Source of the DNA: Actinomycetota bacterium
GTDB taxonomy: Bacteria > Actinomycetota > Actinomycetes > Actinomycetales > Dermatophilaceae
Length of the DNA stretch: 64,000 bases
Assembly (NCBI GenBank): GCA_020161845.1
Contig: JAIUNK010000019.1
Span: forward strand, 20,187 to 84,186
Direction: 5' to 3'
Below the pieces are notes generated by a model that was given only the letters and a program-made list of their open reading frames with translations, was not told where the DNA came from and searched no databases. Below are positions 34,051 through 42,763 of this stretch, in pieces (the first letter of the stretch is position 1; every line of letters starts with the position of its first letter). The translations under genes and the position numbers were made by a program.

Positions 34051-34701
34051 TCAGCGGGGCCGCTCGCGCGTCCGCCGGGAGGCTCGCGCGTGCGAGCGCA
34101 CCGCGCTCAGGGCCGGGTCGAGCTCGCCCTCCTCGAGGAGGCGGACCAGCTTCTCGTGTTCGGCGATGATGTCGTCGAGGTCGACGACGAGCCGCGCCGA
34201 GGCGGTCATGGTGAGCCGCTGCTGACGGTCCCGTAGCGCTTCGAAGAGCCCCGTCAGAAAGCTGTTCTGGGCGGCGGCGACGATGGCGAGGTGGAAGCTG
34301 GTCTCGGCCACCGTGAACGCGGCCACGTCTCGGGCGCGGGCGTGCTTGCCCTGCTCCGTGACCAGGTTCCACAGCTCATCGACCAGGGTGCCGGGCGCCC
34401 GGTCGTTCTCGGTGAGCAGCTTGGTGATCGCGAAGGTCTCGATGAGTTCGCGCGCCTCGGACAGTGACGTGGCCTCGTCGGGGGAGATGGGCACGACGAC
34501 GGCGCCGCGCTTGGGATAGAGCTCGAGAAAGCCCTCGGCCTGCAGCCGCAGGAAGGCCTCGCGCACCGGCGTACGGCTGACTCCCAGCGCCGCCGACACC
34601 GCTCCCTCGGTGATGACATCGCCGCCCGCGAGGCGCCCGTCGATGATGCGGGCGCGGGTGTCCTGATAGGCACGATCGGTCGCCGACAACTGTCGGTTCA
34701 T
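34051..34701 (-). CDS. GntR-family (FCD subfamily) transcriptional regulator
   Basis: The product has 216 residues. The winged helix-turn-helix is at about 10-75 (ARIIDGRLAGGDVITEGAVSAALGVSRTPVREAFLRLQAEGF). The C-terminal FCD ligand domain has metal-ligand-like Asp and His residues (FTVAETSFHLAIVAAAQNSF). ATG 34701 has AAAGGGG 5 nt upstream. It follows the hox operon on the same strand, 181 bp after hoxW, so it could control the hydrogenase or itself via the dyad at 34742-34778. The effector is probably a small carboxylate by family. Confidence 0.85.
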   Translation of the reverse strand: MNRQLSATDRAYQDTRARIIDGRLAGGDVITEGAVSAALGVSRTPVREAFLRLQAEGFLELYPKRGAVVVPISPDEATSLSEARELIETFAITKLLTENDRAPGTLVDELWNLVTEQGKHARARDVAAFTVAETSFHLAIVAAAQNSFLTGLFEALRDRQQRLTMTASARLVVDLDDIIAEHEKLVRLLEEGELDPALSAVRSHARASRRTRERPR

Positions 34702-34741
34702 AGTGCCCCTTTCGTGCGTGCGGCCGACCGTGCTACCCCGT

Positions 34742-34778
34742 GGACAAGGAATGCCCGGCCGGGCAAGGCAGCTTGTCC
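34742..34778. promoter_or_regulatory. Compound dyad between hoxW and the GntR gene
   Basis: GGACAAG (34742-34748) pairs with CTTGTCC (34772-34778), enclosing the 14-bp palindrome TGCCCGGCCGGGCA (34752-34765). It lies 41 nt upstream of the GntR ATG. It may be the hox operon terminator or a regulator binding site. Confidence 0.45.
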
Positions 34779-34882
34779 AGTTATGACGGTAACCTCTCGC
34801 AGGCGCCTAAGCAACGAACAAGCCGCAGGTGGGACGGCATGTGTCGGATGCGGACGTGCGACCGGATCGGGGCCAACCGTTG

Positions 34883-35440
34883 TCATAATGTTGGTTCGGG
34901 CGTCCGTCTTGTCGGGTTGGACAGGACGCGCGCGACCAGATCGGCGACGGCGGGCAGCGCGGCCGCCACCGGCGCCGTCAGGCTCGCGACGCCCTCGCCG
35001 AAGTGCCGGGTCGCCACCTCGACGAGGACGGTCGGCGGCGCTGCGCCGTACAGCTGCAGGGTCAGCGCCAGCAGCGCCTCCGGCGTGACGTGGTGCGAGG
35101 AGAAGCCGGTGCCGCGCGGCTCGGGTGCGACGGTGCGCCAGCTCAGGGTGCCCGGCGGTACGTCGTACGCCGCGCGCGCGTCGATCAGCACGACCCGCCC
35201 CGCCATGGCCACGTCGGCGGCGAGCTCGGGCAGCAGCTGGAACTCCTGGCGCACCGTGCACCGGGCGAAGCGGGGATCGACGGCCAGCGCGGCCGCGGCA
35301 TGCCAGCCCACCCCGTCGTCCTCGCGCAGCGAATTGCCGTAGCCGACGAGGAGCGGGCCGGGCGCGTCGTCCACCAGGTCGGGACTCACCCGGGACCGGC
35401 CGGGCCGCTCAGCGGGCGATCTCGTCGACGACCGTTCCAT
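34883..35440 (-). CDS. hoxW: Hydrogenase maturation endopeptidase (HoxW-like)
   Basis: The product has 185 residues from ATG 35440; GTG 35389 would shorten it by 17. The HybD/HycI fold shows GYGNSLREDDGVGWHAA near the start, DARAAYDVPPGTL, and SSHHVTPEALLALTLQLYG with the nickel-sensing Glu/Asp/His positions. It removes the C-terminal peptide of HoxH once nickel is inserted. It overlaps the hoxH end by 32 nt, and is last in the operon. Confidence 0.88.
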   Translation of the reverse strand: MERSSTRSPAERPGRSRVSPDLVDDAPGPLLVGYGNSLREDDGVGWHAAAALAVDPRFARCTVRQEFQLLPELAADVAMAGRVVLIDARAAYDVPPGTLSWRTVAPEPRGTGFSSHHVTPEALLALTLQLYGAAPPTVLVEVATRHFGEGVASLTAPVAAALPAVADLVARVLSNPTRRTPEPTL

Positions 35441-36833
35441 CCGGGGCGATCGCCTGGATCCGCAGCGCCATCTGACCGACCGCGTGGGTCGAGCAGGACA
35501 GGCACGGGTCGTAGCAGCGGATCAGCCCTTCCACCCGGTTGAGCAGCGACTCCTCCAGGGGTCGGCCCGGCTTGATGTAGTGCTTGGCGACATCGGTGAC
35601 GCCCCGGTTCATGGCCAGGTTGTTGTGCCCGGTCGCGATGATCAGGTTGGCCCACCGCATGATGCCGTTGTCGTCGACCTCGTAGTGGTGCAGCAGCGTC
35701 CCGCGCGGTGCCTCGGAGACGCCGATCCCGGTGTTGGCGTTGATCCCGGCCGTCGAGCGGACCCGGTCGGAGAGGATCTCCGGGTCGGTCAGCAGCGACT
35801 CGATCTTCTCCAGGCAGAACAGCGTGTCGATGAGCCGGGCGTAGTGGAAGTGGAAGCTGGACCGGGGAAACCGCCCGAATCGGAACCGATAGTGGTCGAG
35901 TTCGACCTGCGAGCGGGGCAACCCCGTCTGGTCGCAGGTGGCGATGCGGGCCAGCGTGCCCACCCGATAGATCCCGTCCGGATAGCCCTTGTCGCGGAAG
36001 TAGGTCGACTTCAGGAACGAGAACGGCTCGACGTGCTCACCCAGATAGGACCGGTAGTCGGTGGGATCGCAGCGGTCCCGCAGCAGCGTGCCGTCGTGGT
36101 CGACGATGCGCAGGTCGCCGTCGTAGTGCTCCATCCCGCCGGTCTCGGAGACCAGGCTCATGAACGCCGAGGGGAACTGGCCCATCGCGGAGGCCTCGTC
36201 CTCGAACCGGATGAGTTCCTTCTTGAACCAGGCCAGGGTCCGATCCATGATCGCGTAGGCCTCGGGCATCCCGGCCAGCATCTGATCGCGCAGGCCGGCG
36301 TCCAGCGGGGCGGACACCCCGCCCGGGACCAGCCAGGCCGGATGGATGCGCTTCTTGCCCAGCCATTCGATGATCTGCTGCCCGTACCGGCGCAGCGCGA
36401 TGCCGTCCTTGGCCAGCTGGGGGTTGGCCCCGAGCATCCCGTAGATGTTGCGCTGGGCGGGATCGCCGTCATAGCCGAACAGCAGGTCGGGCGAGGACAG
36501 GTGGAAGAAGGACAGCGCGTTCGACTGCACGATCTGGGCCAGGTTCATGATCCGGCGCAGGTTGGCCCCGGTCGGCGGTGGCGTCACCGCCATGATGGCG
36601 TCGACGGTCTTCGCGGACGCGGTCAGGTGGGACACCGGGCAGATCCCACAGATCCGCGCCATGAGCGAGGGCATCTCGTGCACGGGGCGGCCTTCGCAGA
36701 GCTTCTCGAACCCCCGGAACTGGGTGACGTGAAACTGGGCGTGGTCGACGCTGCCGTCGTCGTGCAGGAAGATCGTGATCTTGCTGTGGCCCTCAATGCG
36801 GGTCACCGGGTCGATGACGATGGTGCTGGTCAT
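35409..36833 (-). CDS. hoxH: Bidirectional [NiFe]-hydrogenase large subunit HoxH
   Basis: The product has 474 residues. Nickel ligands are C62/C65 in [10 protein letters not shown] and C444/C447 in DPCLSCSTH. The 24 residues after H450 are the peptide removed by HoxW. The sequence and the hoxEFUY neighbours place it in group 3d, NAD-linked hydrogenases. ATG 36833 ([16 protein letters not shown]) is chosen over an ORF extension to 36950. There is a 37-bp gap from hoxY. Confidence 0.95.
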   Translation of the reverse strand: MTSTIVIDPVTRIEGHSKITIFLHDDGSVDHAQFHVTQFRGFEKLCEGRPVHEMPSLMARICGICPVSHLTASAKTVDAIMAVTPPPTGANLRRIMNLAQIVQSNALSFFHLSSPDLLFGYDGDPAQRNIYGMLGANPQLAKDGIALRRYGQQIIEWLGKKRIHPAWLVPGGVSAPLDAGLRDQMLAGMPEAYAIMDRTLAWFKKELIRFEDEASAMGQFPSAFMSLVSETGGMEHYDGDLRIVDHDGTLLRDRCDPTDYRSYLGEHVEPFSFLKSTYFRDKGYPDGIYRVGTLARIATCDQTGLPRSQVELDHYRFRFGRFPRSSFHFHYARLIDTLFCLEKIESLLTDPEILSDRVRSTAGINANTGIGVSEAPRGTLLHHYEVDDNGIMRWANLIIATGHNNLAMNRGVTDVAKHYIKPGRPLEESLLNRVEGLIRCYDPCLSCSTHAVGQMALRIQAIAPDGTVVDEIAR

Positions 36834-36870
36834 CACTGACTCACCGCTCTCTTCGTGGTGGCGAACACGG

Positions 36871-37407
36871 TCATCGCCCGAATCGGGCGGCCCCGGACGC
36901 GTCGTCGACGCGGCCGTCCAGCAGGGCGGTGACGCAATGCCAGATCTCATCCGCTGAGGGCGGGCAGCCGGGCAGGAAGGCGTCGATGGGCACGTAGTAC
37001 TGCACGGGCCGGATCGGGTCGAGCAGGTCGGGCACTACCTCGTTGGGGTGCATGGGGTTTTCGTCGACATTCTCGATGTAGGCCCGGTCGAGCACCGCCT
37101 TCTTGCCGAATGGGTTGCGCATTCCGGGGACGTTCGCGGTGATGGCGCAGTCGCCGAAGGCCACGACGATCCGGGAGTGGGCGCGCACCTTGCGCAGCTT
37201 GGCCAGGTCGTCCGCCGACGCGACGCCCCCCTCGACCAGGGTCACGTCGACCAGCTCTGGGAACTCCTTGTGGTCCACCAGCGGAGAAAAGACCAGGTCG
37301 GCTCGCGTCCCTAGCTCGATGAGCCGTTCGTCGAGGTCAAGGAAGGACATGTGGCAGCCGGAGCAGCCGTCCAGCCACACCGTGGCCAGTGAGATCTTGT
37401 CCGCCAT
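36871..37407 (-). CDS. hoxY: Bidirectional hydrogenase small subunit HoxY
   Basis: The product has 178 residues, the short form without extra clusters. The proximal [4Fe-4S] cysteines are visible in WLDGCSGCHMSF, VAFGDCAITANVPG and LPGCPPSADEIW. It passes electrons from the HoxH site to HoxU. ATG 37407 overlaps the hoxU stop by one base. Confidence 0.94.
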   Translation of the reverse strand: MADKISLATVWLDGCSGCHMSFLDLDERLIELGTRADLVFSPLVDHKEFPELVDVTLVEGGVASADDLAKLRKVRAHSRIVVAFGDCAITANVPGMRNPFGKKAVLDRAYIENVDENPMHPNEVVPDLLDPIRPVQYYVPIDAFLPGCPPSADEIWHCVTALLDGRVDDASGAARFGR

Positions 37408-38123
37408 CAGTCGGTCTCCCGTCGGGACTGCTGCGCGCGCAGATAGGGCATGAACGGCCGGCGGTGCCGGTCCTCTGAGGAGGCGCGGCCCTTTTCGAAG
37501 AGCGCACCGGTGGGGCAGACCTGCACGCACTTGCCGCAGCTGGTGCACGTGGTCGCCTCACCCCACGGGGTGCCCAGTTCGGTGACCAGGCGGGCTTCGA
37601 TACCGCGTCCTTCGATGTCCCAGACGTGGGCGCCTTCGATCTCCCCACAGACTCGGGCGCACCGGCCGCACAGGATGCAGCGGTTGTGGTCGATCGCGAA
37701 GCGTTCGTGGGTAGCGTCGACCTCGAACTTGGGGCTGATATAGGGCAGCTCGAAGTGGCTCACGCCGTGCCGTTCGGCTTGATCCTGCAGCTCGCAGTGG
37801 TTGTTCGCGACGCACACCGAGCACACGTGGTTGCGCTCGGTGAACATCAACTCCAACACCTGTCGGCGGTATTCGTGCAGCCGCTCAGAGTTGGCCAGAA
37901 TGTCCTGGCCCTCTTCGATCAGGGTGGTGCAGGCGGGCAGCAGCCTGCCGGTCTGGCGGACCTCCACCAGACAGATGCGGCAGGCACCGATCGGCTTCAG
38001 GCCTTGCAGGTGACACAGGGTGGGGACGTTGATGCCGTTCTCCCGTGCTACTTCCAGGATCGTCTCGCCGGCGGCGCCCGCCACGTCCTGGTCGTCGATC
38101 TTCAGCGTGTAGACGTTGCTCAT
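37407..38123 (-). CDS. hoxU: Hydrogenase diaphorase iron-sulfur subunit HoxU
   Basis: The product has 238 residues. The N-terminal [2Fe-2S] ferredoxin domain has C37/C48/C51-type spacing ([22 protein letters not shown]). A His/Cys cluster ([15 protein letters not shown]) and two [4Fe-4S] motifs ([11 protein letters not shown] and [11 protein letters not shown]) follow. It is related to NuoG's N-terminus and wires HoxF to HoxY. ATG 38123 overlaps the hoxF stop. Confidence 0.94.
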   Translation of the reverse strand: MSNVYTLKIDDQDVAGAAGETILEVARENGINVPTLCHLQGLKPIGACRICLVEVRQTGRLLPACTTLIEEGQDILANSERLHEYRRQVLELMFTERNHVCSVCVANNHCELQDQAERHGVSHFELPYISPKFEVDATHERFAIDHNRCILCGRCARVCGEIEGAHVWDIEGRGIEARLVTELGTPWGEATTCTSCGKCVQVCPTGALFEKGRASSEDRHRRPFMPYLRAQQSRRETD

Positions 38124-39820
38124 GCGCGCGACACCTCCTCGTGCGACCCGTCCTTGACCGGCATGGGGCAGACGCCGGCTGGGCAGTGCTGGTCCTCGAT
38201 GTGGGCCAGGTATTCGTCGCGGAAGTAGCGCAGCGTCGAGAACACCGGGTTGGGGGCGGTCTGGCCCAGACCGCACAGGGAGGTCGCCTTGACCATGCCG
38301 GCCAGCTTCTCCAGCGCAGCGAGGTCATCGGGAGTGGCAAGGCCCTCGGTCATCTTGCTGAGCAGGGCGTGCATGTGGGTCGTGCCGACCCGACAGGGCA
38401 CGCACTTGCCGCAGCTCTCCTCGACGCAGAACTCCATGAAGAACTTGGCGACGTCCACCATGCACGCCGTGTCGTCCATGACGATCATCCCGCCGGAGCC
38501 CATGATCGAGCCCTTCTCGGCAAGCGACTCATAGTCCAGCGGCATGTCGAGGTAGTCGGCTGGAATGCACCCACCGGACGGACCCCCGGTCTGCACGGCC
38601 TTGAACGGACGCCCTCCCGGGATGCCACCGCCGATGTCGTAGACCACCTCACGCAGGGTGGTGCCCATCGGCACTTCGATGATTCCGGTGTGCACGACCC
38701 GCCCGGCGAGGGCGAAAACCTTGGTGCCCTTAGACTTCGCGGCACCGATCGAGGCGTACCAGGCGCCGCCGCGATTGATGATCGGTGCGATCGCGGCGAA
38801 CGTCTCGACGTTGTTGATCAGGGTGGGCTTGCCGTGCAGGCCGCGAACCGCGGGGTACGGCGGCCGTGGCCGGGGCATGCCGCGCCCGCCCTGGATGGAA
38901 TACAGCAGCGCCGTCTCTTCGCCGCAGACGAACGCTCCAGCCCCCAAGCGCACGTCCACTTCGAAGGTGAAGCGGGTGTCGAAAATGTTCTTGCCGAGGA
39001 TGCCGTGGCGTTCGGCTTGCCGGATCGCCTGCCGGAGTCGCTTGACCGCGAGCGGGTATTCGGCGCGGCAGTAGATGTAGCCCTCGGTCGCACCGACCGC
39101 GTAGGCGGCCAGGGCCATGCCCTCCAGGATCCGGTGCGGATCGGACTCCAGCAACGTCCGGTCCATGAAGGCGCCGGGGTCCCCCTCATCGGCATTGCAG
39201 ATGACGTATTTGCCCTCGGGGCCTGACGACTTGGCCACCGTCGTCCACTTCAGCCCGGTGGGGAAACCACCGCCGCCGCGCCCACGCAATCCCGAGGCGA
39301 CGATCTCAGCGATGACCGCCGACGGCGTCAGCTCGTGCACGGCCTTACGCAGCGCCTGGTAGCCGCCGAGGCGCAAGTAGTCGTCGATGTTCTCCGGGTC
39401 GACCAGTCCGGAATGCTCCATGGCGACCTTCATCTGCAGCACCGCGGTGGGCGCCGTGATATCGGTGTGCGGGGTGCCCGGGGGGATCTGGGCGACCGCG
39501 TCCACGACGTGGTTCAGCGCGTCGGGTTTCAGGCCTTCGAAGTAGGCCCCGGTTTGTGGGACCTGGGCCAGCGGTCCACGGGCGCACATCCCCAACCCGA
39601 GGCAGCCGACCCGCTTCACCTCGACGTCGGTGACGCCGTCCGCCGTGAACCGGTCGGCCAGGGCGTCGACGATCTGCTCGGAGTTCAGCGAGCGACACCC
39701 GGAGGCTTCACAGACCAACACGCTGGCGCGAACGCCAGCAAGCGGGGACAGGCCGTGGGTACGGCGCCGGGTGGCGCCCCGGGCGGGTCGCGCGCCAGTT
39801 GCGGGTGCGTCGGAGGTCAT
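38120..39820 (-). CDS. hoxF: Hydrogenase diaphorase NADH/FMN subunit HoxF
   Basis: The product has 566 residues. An N-terminal thioredoxin-like [2Fe-2S] domain ([12 protein letters not shown] ... VGCLGLGMC) precedes the NuoF-like core with FMN/NAD motifs [16 protein letters not shown] and [19 protein letters not shown]. The [4Fe-4S] site is [16 protein letters not shown]. It oxidises or reduces NAD(H). ATG 39820 overlaps the hoxE end by 4 nt. Confidence 0.95.
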   Translation of the reverse strand: MTSDAPATGARPARGATRRRTHGLSPLAGVRASVLVCEASGCRSLNSEQIVDALADRFTADGVTDVEVKRVGCLGLGMCARGPLAQVPQTGAYFEGLKPDALNHVVDAVAQIPPGTPHTDITAPTAVLQMKVAMEHSGLVDPENIDDYLRLGGYQALRKAVHELTPSAVIAEIVASGLRGRGGGGFPTGLKWTTVAKSSGPEGKYVICNADEGDPGAFMDRTLLESDPHRILEGMALAAYAVGATEGYIYCRAEYPLAVKRLRQAIRQAERHGILGKNIFDTRFTFEVDVRLGAGAFVCGEETALLYSIQGGRGMPRPRPPYPAVRGLHGKPTLINNVETFAAIAPIINRGGAWYASIGAAKSKGTKVFALAGRVVHTGIIEVPMGTTLREVVYDIGGGIPGGRPFKAVQTGGPSGGCIPADYLDMPLDYESLAEKGSIMGSGGMIVMDDTACMVDVAKFFMEFCVEESCGKCVPCRVGTTHMHALLSKMTEGLATPDDLAALEKLAGMVKATSLCGLGQTAPNPVFSTLRYFRDEYLAHIEDQHCPAGVCPMPVKDGSHEEVSRA

Positions 39821-40320
39821 GAGGTGGTCTCCTGCGGAATGGCGGCCAGGCGCGCGACGACGCCCTCGGGGGAGAGCTGACCGGCCAGTTCGCCGTCGAT
39901 GACGACGACCGGCGCGATGGAGCACGCGCCGACGCATCGCGCGGTCAGCGCGGACAGGCGGCCGTCCTGGGTGGTGCCGCCGGACTTGATGCCGAATTCA
40001 GCCTCGATGCCCTTGAGGATCGCCCCCGCGCCGTTGATGTAGCAGGCTGTGCCGGTGCAGACCACGCAGGTGTGCGCGCCCTGCGGCTTCAAGGTGAAGT
40101 AGGAGTAGAAGGTCGCGACACCGTAGACCTTGGACGGCGGCACACCGAGGTAGCTGCCGATATAGAGCATGGCGGCGTCATCGATATAGCCGAACGCCTC
40201 CTGAGCGGCGTGCAAGGCCTCGATGAGGGCGTCGGCGCCACCGCCCAACCGGCGCATCCGCGTGTCGACGATCTTCCAGCGCTTGTCGTCGCTGGGCGCC
40301 TGGGGAAGGGTCTTGACCAC
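39817..40320 (-). CDS. hoxE: Hydrogenase diaphorase subunit HoxE
   Basis: The product has 167 residues. NuoE-like [2Fe-2S] ligands are C88, C93, C129 and C133 (CTGTAC and CVGAC). GTG 40320 is chosen because AGGAG sits 7 nt upstream on the minus strand and the length matches the family; the ATG at 40413 lacks such a site. It is first of the hoxEFUYH-hoxW operon, divergent from cobF. No hyp maturation genes occur in the window. Confidence 0.9.
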   Translation of the reverse strand: MVKTLPQAPSDDKRWKIVDTRMRRLGGGADALIEALHAAQEAFGYIDDAAMLYIGSYLGVPPSKVYGVATFYSYFTLKPQGAHTCVVCTGTACYINGAGAILKGIEAEFGIKSGGTTQDGRLSALTARCVGACSIAPVVVIDGELAGQLSPEGVVARLAAIPQETTS

Positions 40321-40489
40321 CGCGTCGCTCCTGTTCGAATCCGGGCCGCGAGGCCTTCGGTGGGCGGTCGTCGGCCGAGACGGGACCTCAATCTCGGCGG
40401 CTATGCGCGTCATGCTATGGGGTGACCGGTCGGTAGGTTCGGGGAACGCGGCAGGATCCTTCCGGCTCGGATCGGGCATCCTGGGGGGC

Positions 40490-41398
40490 GTGGATGGCGC
40501 GGGCGGGACGACGTACGACGACAGGATCGGTGACGAGCCGCGCGGGGCCGCGGCAGCCGCGCCGCCGGTACGTCGGGAGCTGCTGCTGATCGGGATGGGT
40601 GCCGGCGACCCGGACTGGCTCACCCTGGAGGCGGTCCGAGCCATCCGGTCCATCGACGTGTTGTTCGTCGTGCTGAAAGAGGCCGAGTACGACGAGCCGG
40701 TGCTGGCCCGCCGGGAGGTGGTGCGGCGGCACCGCGACACCCCGCTGCGCGTCGTCGAGTTGCGGGACCCGCCGCGGCCGTGGCGGTCCGCGCCGGATTA
40801 CGACGCCGCGGTCGCTCGGTGGCGCGCGCAGCGCCGGGAGCAGTGGGGCGCGGCGGTCGGCGCGGAGCTGGCCGGCGGGGGCAGCGGGGGATTCTTGGTC
40901 TGGGGAGATCCCGGGCTCTACGAGAGCACGCTGGCGATCGTCGAGGAGCTCGCCGCCGCCGCACCGGCCGATCGGGCTCTGACGGTCCGGGTGCTGCCGG
41001 GAATTAGCAGTGTGCTGGCGCTGGCCGCGCGGCACCGGATCCCGCTGAACCGGCAGGGCCGGGCCGTGCAGATCAGCCCCGCACGGCTGGTGGTCGACGG
41101 CATGCCCGCGGGCGTCGACGACGTGGTGGTCATGCTTGACGGCCGGGCGACCTTCGCCACGATCGACCCCGAGGGGCTGGACATCTATTGGGGCGCCTAC
41201 CTGGGCAGCGCGGACGAGATCCTGATCGCGGGCCCCCTGGTGCAGGTCCGCGACGAGATCGCGGCGGTGCGCGCGGCCGCGACGGAGCGCAAGGGCTGGA
41301 TGTTCGACATCTACCTGTTGCGGCGGCGCCAGGTGACGCCGCGGCGCACCGGATCGGTCGAGGCTGGCGCTATTTCGCGGCGCCGGCGACCAGGTTGA
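40490..41398 (+). CDS. cobF: Precorrin-6A synthase (deacetylating) CobF
   Basis: The product has 302 residues from GTG 40490; ATG 40403 is an alternative. The tetrapyrrole methylase fold shows ELLLIGMGAGDPDWLTLEAVRAI, FLVWGDPGLYEST and VLPGISSVLALAARHRIPL. CobF methylates C1 of precorrin-5 in aerobic cobalamin synthesis. No other cob genes are nearby. The 3' end overlaps that of the convergent DUF1345 gene by 29 nt. Confidence 0.9.
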   Translation: MDGAGGTTYDDRIGDEPRGAAAAAPPVRRELLLIGMGAGDPDWLTLEAVRAIRSIDVLFVVLKEAEYDEPVLARREVVRRHRDTPLRVVELRDPPRPWRSAPDYDAAVARWRAQRREQWGAAVGAELAGGGSGGFLVWGDPGLYESTLAIVEELAAAAPADRALTVRVLPGISSVLALAARHRIPLNRQGRAVQISPARLVVDGMPAGVDDVVVMLDGRATFATIDPEGLDIYWGAYLGSADEILIAGPLVQVRDEIAAVRAAATERKGWMFDIYLLRRRQVTPRRTGSVEAGAISRRRRPG

Positions 41399-42014
41399 TC
41401 GTGGCCGCGATGATGCCGGTGCCGAACAGATAGGACAGCAGCGTGTGGAACAGCACGACCTTGCGCAGCGTCGGGGTCGTGATGTCGGTGTCGGAGACCT
41501 GATAGGTCATGCCGAGGGTGAACGCGAGATAGGCGAAGTCCGAGAAGGGCGGGTCGGCCTTTGAGGTGAAGTCCACGCTGCCGGGTTCGGCGTTGTAATA
41601 GTGCCGCGCGTATCGCACGACGTACGTCGTGTGCACCAGCAACCACGCCATGGCGACCGTGCCCAGCGCGAGCGCCGCCTGCGCGCCGGTGGTGTCGGCA
41701 GGCCCGGTGAACAGCATGAGGCCGATCCCGCCGAGGGCGGCCATGGAGGCGGAGACCGCCACGGCGTCGGTGGGGCCACGTTCGGAGGAATAGTCCGCCA
41801 CCAGGCTCCGCGTCGCTGCGGCGTCGGCCCGCAGGATCGTCCAGAGCAGCGGGACCGCGAAGACAATGGCGATGATGACGAAGCCGACCAGGAGATGGCC
41901 CACCAGGCCGGCGTCGGAGGGCGCGGGGATCACGGCGGCGGCGACCGTTCCGGTCAGGAAGCCGATCGCGAGCCGGCGACGGAGCAGCAGACGGGGGGTG
42001 GTCTTCAAGGACAT
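41370..42014 (-). CDS. DUF1345 family membrane protein
   Basis: The product has 214 residues with about five membrane helices: LAIGFLTGTVAAAVIPA, LLVGFVIIAIVFAVPLLWTIL, AVSASMAALGGIGLMLF, LALGTVAMAWLLVHTTYVVRY and a C-terminal pair. The stretch FSDFAYLAFTLGMTYQVSDTDI is the DUF1345 signature. Function is unknown in the family. ATG 42014 has GAAAGG upstream. Confidence 0.85.
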   Translation of the reverse strand: MSLKTTPRLLLRRRLAIGFLTGTVAAAVIPAPSDAGLVGHLLVGFVIIAIVFAVPLLWTILRADAAATRSLVADYSSERGPTDAVAVSASMAALGGIGLMLFTGPADTTGAQAALALGTVAMAWLLVHTTYVVRYARHYYNAEPGSVDFTSKADPPFSDFAYLAFTLGMTYQVSDTDITTPTLRKVVLFHTLLSYLFGTGIIAATINLVAGAAK

Positions 42015-42166
42015 GCGGCAGCCTTTCGGGCGCGGCTTGGTGTGCAGCACAGTGTGCCGCCGTTGGCTGGCACGCTACTGACTGAGCGCCTCGATGAGTT
42101 GCGGGCCGAGGGCCTCGGCGCGTGATCGCCGCCGGCGAGTCCACCGGGCTGCTGCCGACGAGTGCG

Positions 42167-42200
42167 AAAAACCCCAGTGTCAACCGGGGTTGACCTGGGG
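42167..42200 (-). terminator. Rho-independent terminator of the tRNA operon
   Basis: Minus-strand stem built from CCCCA..GTCAACC (42172-42185) and GGTTGAC..TGGGG (42188-42200), followed by TTTTT (rc of 42167-42171). It lies 5 nt after tRNA-Phe. Confidence 0.85.
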
Positions 42201-42205
42201 TCTCG

Positions 42206-42282
42206 TGGTGGCCAGGGGCGGGGTCGAACCGCCGACCTTCCGATTTTCAGTCGGACGCTCGTACCAACTGAGCTACCTGGCC
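42206..42282 (-). tRNA. tRNA-Phe (GAA)
   Basis: 77 nt including an encoded CCA. Acceptor GGCCAGG/CCTGGCC, anticodon loop CTGAAAA, T arm GGTTCGACCCC. It is third in the Glu-Asp-Phe minus-strand operon. Confidence 0.95.
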
Positions 42283-42295
42283 TGGACAAACTGAG

Positions 42296-42369
42296 CGACC
42301 CCGACCGGGCTCGAACCGGCGACCTCCGCCGTGACAGGGCGGCGCGCTAACCAACTGCGCTACGGGGCC
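42296..42369 (-). tRNA. tRNA-Asp (GTC)
   Basis: 74 nt, no encoded CCA. Acceptor GGCCCCG/CGGGGTC with one G-U pair, anticodon loop CTGTCAC, discriminator G73 as expected for Asp. Confidence 0.95.
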
Positions 42370-42402
42370 TCGTGTTGAGGATTGACCTCAGGAGGTACTG
42401 CG

Positions 42403-42475
42403 TATCCCCAACGGGATTCGAACCCGTGCTACCGCCGTGAAAGGGCGGGGTCCTAGGCCGCTAGACGATGGGGAC
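42403..42475 (-). tRNA. tRNA-Glu (TTC)
   Basis: 73 nt, no encoded CCA. 5' end GTCCCCATCGTCTAGC, anticodon loop CTTTCAC, T arm GGTTCGAATCCC. It is first in the operon. Confidence 0.95.
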
Positions 42476-42544
42476 CTGCGGTGTCATCCGGTCAGGTCCG
42501 TCGCCGCCAGCGAGCCGCGCTCGGATCCGTCGAGGACTTCCGAA

Positions 42545-42574
42545 AGCATAGGGGACGAGGTCGCCAATCGCCAA
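42545..42574 (-). promoter_or_regulatory. Candidate promoter of the tRNA operon
   Basis: On the minus strand, TTGGCG (rc of 42569-42574), 18 nt, TATGCT (rc of 42545-42550). It is about 70 nt upstream of tRNA-Glu. Confidence 0.5.
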
Positions 42575-42637
42575 AGCGGGGGGCGGGCCCGTCCCGACCT
42601 GCGCTGGAGGCTTCGGCGTGGCGTTGGAGGGCTCGGC

Positions 42638-42763
42638 GTGACAGCCGTCGCGACAGGGCTGCTGTCGTGGACACCGCAGTAATCCTGTCCCGACGGCTGT
42701 CACCGGCCGGGTCCTGTCCCGACGGCTGTCACCGGCCGGGTCCTGTCCCGACGGCTGTCACCG
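42638..42763. repeat. Three 29-bp direct repeats plus one inverted copy at the end of the PHP gene
   Basis: The unit beginning CCTGTCCCGACGGCTGTCAC starts at 42684, 42713 and 42742 (period 29; third copy partial). GTGACAGCCGTCGCGACAGG (42638-42657) is its inverse with one mismatch. The third copy contains the PHP gene stop codon (42758-42760). In the PHP transcript any copy can pair with the inverse to make a 20-bp stem. Confidence 0.85.

Noticed and set aside
42638-42763. CRISPR array formed by the 29-bp repeats
   Set aside because: The repeats are directly contiguous with no spacers.
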